Shown in pieces: positions 6,069 through 6,441 of a stretch of DNA of 6,441 bases. The DNA lies in the NCBI GenBank assembly GCA_031267855.1, contig JAIRYH010000100.1:1-6441 (forward strand), in the 5' to 3' direction. The DNA is from Prevotellaceae bacterium. GTDB lineage: Bacteria > Bacteroidota > Bacteroidia > Bacteroidales > UBA932. A model generated the notes under the pieces. That model searched no databases, was not told where the DNA came from, and worked only from the letters and a program-made list of their open reading frames with translations. Position numbers and translations under genes: made by a program. Position 1 is the stretch's first letter, and each line of letters opens with the position of its first letter.

Positions 6069-6131
6069 CGAGTGTTCCCGTAATCGAGCTTCGAGTGTTC
6101 CCGTAATCGAGCCTCGATTATTCCCGTAATC
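6069..6131. repeat. 23-bp-period tandem repeat upstream of the phe leader promoter
   Basis: Two copies (6069-6089 and 6092-6112) are identical over 21 bp, and a third partial copy (6115-6131) follows in the same 23-bp register with two changes. Each contains TTCCCGTAATC, with CCCGTAATC at 6077-6085, 6100-6108 and 6123-6131. A fourth copy of that 9-mer occurs at 6163-6171, out of register. The array ends just at the -33 element (TTG at 6132-6134), a position suited to an operator or activator site. A palindrome with TAATCGAG/CTCGATTA arms is centred at 6112. Confidence 0.8.
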
Positions 6132-6160
6132 TTGGAATTTAAAAATAAATAGTATCTTTG
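6132..6160 (+). promoter_or_regulatory. Promoter of the phe leader and pheA
   Basis: TTG at 6132-6134 and TATCTTTG at 6153-6160 form a Bacteroidota promoter with an 18-bp spacer. The start is expected near 6165-6167, some 14 nt before the leader peptide ATG and within the fourth CCCGTAATC copy. Confidence 0.78.
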
Positions 6161-6179
6161 CACCCGTAATCAGCGAAAA

Positions 6180-6233
6180 ATGAAACATAATTCCTTTACT
6201 TATTTTTACTGCTACTTTTACTTTAACCGGTGA
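6180..6233 (+). CDS. Phe/Tyr-rich leader peptide of the pheA attenuator
   Basis: This 17-codon frame encodes MKHNSFTYFYCYFYFNR and stops at TGA (6231-6233). Residues 6-15 contain four Phe (6, 9, 13, 15) and four Tyr (8, 10, 12, 14), far beyond chance, and the frame lies between a good promoter and a terminator directly in front of prephenate dehydratase. This is the design of an amino-acid leader peptide such as E. coli PheL, which starts MKHIPF. The peptide itself probably has no function; its translation senses charged tRNA-Phe and tRNA-Tyr. The ATG follows a purine-rich GCGAAAA and only about 14 nt of untranslated RNA. The stop codon overlaps the antiterminator strand. I found no support for a longer or different frame. 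Confidence is high for the role, although translation is unproven. Confidence 0.9.
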   Translation: MKHNSFTYFYCYFYFNR

Positions 6234-6287
6234 GAGCAGGGTAATTTATAGGTAGATTAAATGAATCAGTATAAAAATCCTGCTCTC
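6232..6287 (+). promoter_or_regulatory. Antiterminator of the pheA attenuator
   Basis: GAGAGCAGG (6232-6240), starting within the leader stop codon, is perfectly complementary to CCTGCTCTC (6279-6287), the 5' arm of the terminator. The 9-bp pairing can extend by a G-U and a U-A pair and closes a loop of about 38 nt. It excludes the terminator hairpin. A ribosome halted at the TGA would cover the first strand and free the second for the terminator; a ribosome stalled earlier on Phe or Tyr codons would leave it available. A weak alternative pairing, CTGCT (6209-6213) with AGCAG (6235-6239), could act as the protector hairpin. Confidence 0.85.
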
Positions 6288-6308
6288 CGTAAAGAGCAGG
6301 ATTTTTTT
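6273..6308 (+). terminator. Rho-independent attenuator terminator before pheA
   Basis: ATCCTGCTCT (6277-6286) pairs perfectly with AGAGCAGGAT (6293-6302) around the loop CCGTAA, with up to four further A-T pairs reaching 6273 and 6306. Seven T residues run from 6302 to 6308. The terminator lies 15 nt before the pheA ATG and 43 nt after the leader stop. Its 3' arm repeats the antiterminator strand (AGAGCAGG at 6233-6240 and 6293-6300), as expected of competing hairpins. Confidence 0.93.
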
Positions 6309-6323
6309 GTAAAACGTGAACGA

Positions 6324-6441
6324 ATGAAAAAAGTTGCCATACAAGGTATGCCGGGCTCCTTCCACGAAATTGCCGTAAGGCAGTATTTCGGGGAAGAGGA
6401 CGTAGAGATTATTCCCTGCGAAACTTTCAAAGAGGTGTTTG
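6324..6441 (+). CDS. pheA: Prephenate dehydratase (PheA), N-terminal part, cut by the window edge
   Basis: The 39 visible codons begin MKKVAIQGMPGSFHEIAVRQYF and continue EDVEIIPCETFKEVF. This is the N-terminal strand and loop of prephenate dehydratase (compare the family pattern I-A-Y-Q-G-x-x-G-S-F-S-E-x-A, followed by a CxxFxxVF segment). The enzyme converts prephenate to phenylpyruvate, the committed step of phenylalanine synthesis, in the cytoplasm. The protein starts directly with the dehydratase domain, so there is no N-terminal chorismate mutase as in the E. coli P-protein. The catalytic T-R-F motif and the ACT domain, if present, lie beyond the window. The Phe/Tyr leader peptide and attenuator immediately upstream independently support the identification. 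In relatives the gene often precedes aminotransferase, DAHP synthase/chorismate mutase and prephenate dehydrogenase genes, which I cannot see here. Confidence 0.92.
   Translation, partial: MKKVAIQGMPGSFHEIAVRQYFGEEDVEIIPCETFKEVF

Noticed and set aside
6060..6072. Extra degenerate copy of the 23-bp repeat (CGTTGTAACGAG)
   Set aside because: It shares only GTAA and CGAG with the unit and is not in the 23-bp register, so the similarity is too weak to count.
6069..6131. CRISPR-like short repeat array
   Set aside because: The 23-bp units are contiguous with only about 2 bp between the identical parts, there are no unique spacers, and no cas gene is present. It is a tandem repeat next to a promoter.
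6240..6323. T-box riboswitch or other RNA sensor in front of pheA
   Set aside because: No T-box consensus or specifier-type stem is visible. The aromatic leader peptide and the simple competing hairpins explain the region, and T-boxes are characteristic of other phyla.

Overview
The window reads as a chromosomal segment of a Bacteroidota species, probably order Bacteroidales. The evidence is the repeated use of the Bacteroidota promoter signature (TAnnTTTG at -7, often with TTG about 18-20 bp upstream) ahead of several genes, the general lack of strong Shine-Dalgarno sites, the Bacteroidota-style PdxJ N-terminus ([15 protein letters not shown]), and protein families typical of that phylum. 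No transposase, integrase, phage gene or CRISPR array is visible. Gene content is mostly housekeeping.

Layout. Positions 1-608 (minus strand) hold the 5' end of a HIT-family gene preceded by greA, an operon-like pair 8 nt apart, with a greA promoter and a leader hairpin at 645-710. An intergenic region (609-916) carries divergent promoters. Plus-strand genes follow: an RsmF/NSUN-type RNA m5C methyltransferase (917-2266) and an orphan Wzz-like chain-length-determinant-type membrane protein (2440-3420). The latter is closed by a strong hairpin terminator at 3479-3518. Next come three minus-strand genes, read right to left: a membrane-anchored winged-helix regulator (4958-5983), pdxJ (4190-4906) and an OmpH/Skp-like envelope protein (3539-4150). 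The last has its own promoter overlapping the pdxJ stop codon.

The right end (5984-6441) is the most interesting part. Upstream of a truncated prephenate dehydratase gene (pheA, starting at 6324) there is a complete-looking ribosome-mediated transcription attenuator. It has a TAnnTTTG promoter, a 17-codon leader peptide in which eight of ten consecutive residues are Phe or Tyr (four each), an antiterminator strand starting at the leader stop codon, and a Rho-independent terminator whose 5' arm is exactly complementary to that strand. Stalling on Phe or Tyr codons should favour the antiterminator. Completed translation should let a ribosome at the stop codon mask that strand and allow termination. 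The mixed Phe/Tyr code suggests that the downstream operon, outside the window, serves both amino acids.

Just upstream of this promoter sits a 23-bp-period tandem repeat, and its CCCGTAATC core recurs at the predicted transcription start. This intergenic region is shared with the divergently transcribed membrane regulator, so the repeats could be operators for that regulator or for an unlinked factor. That link is inference only.
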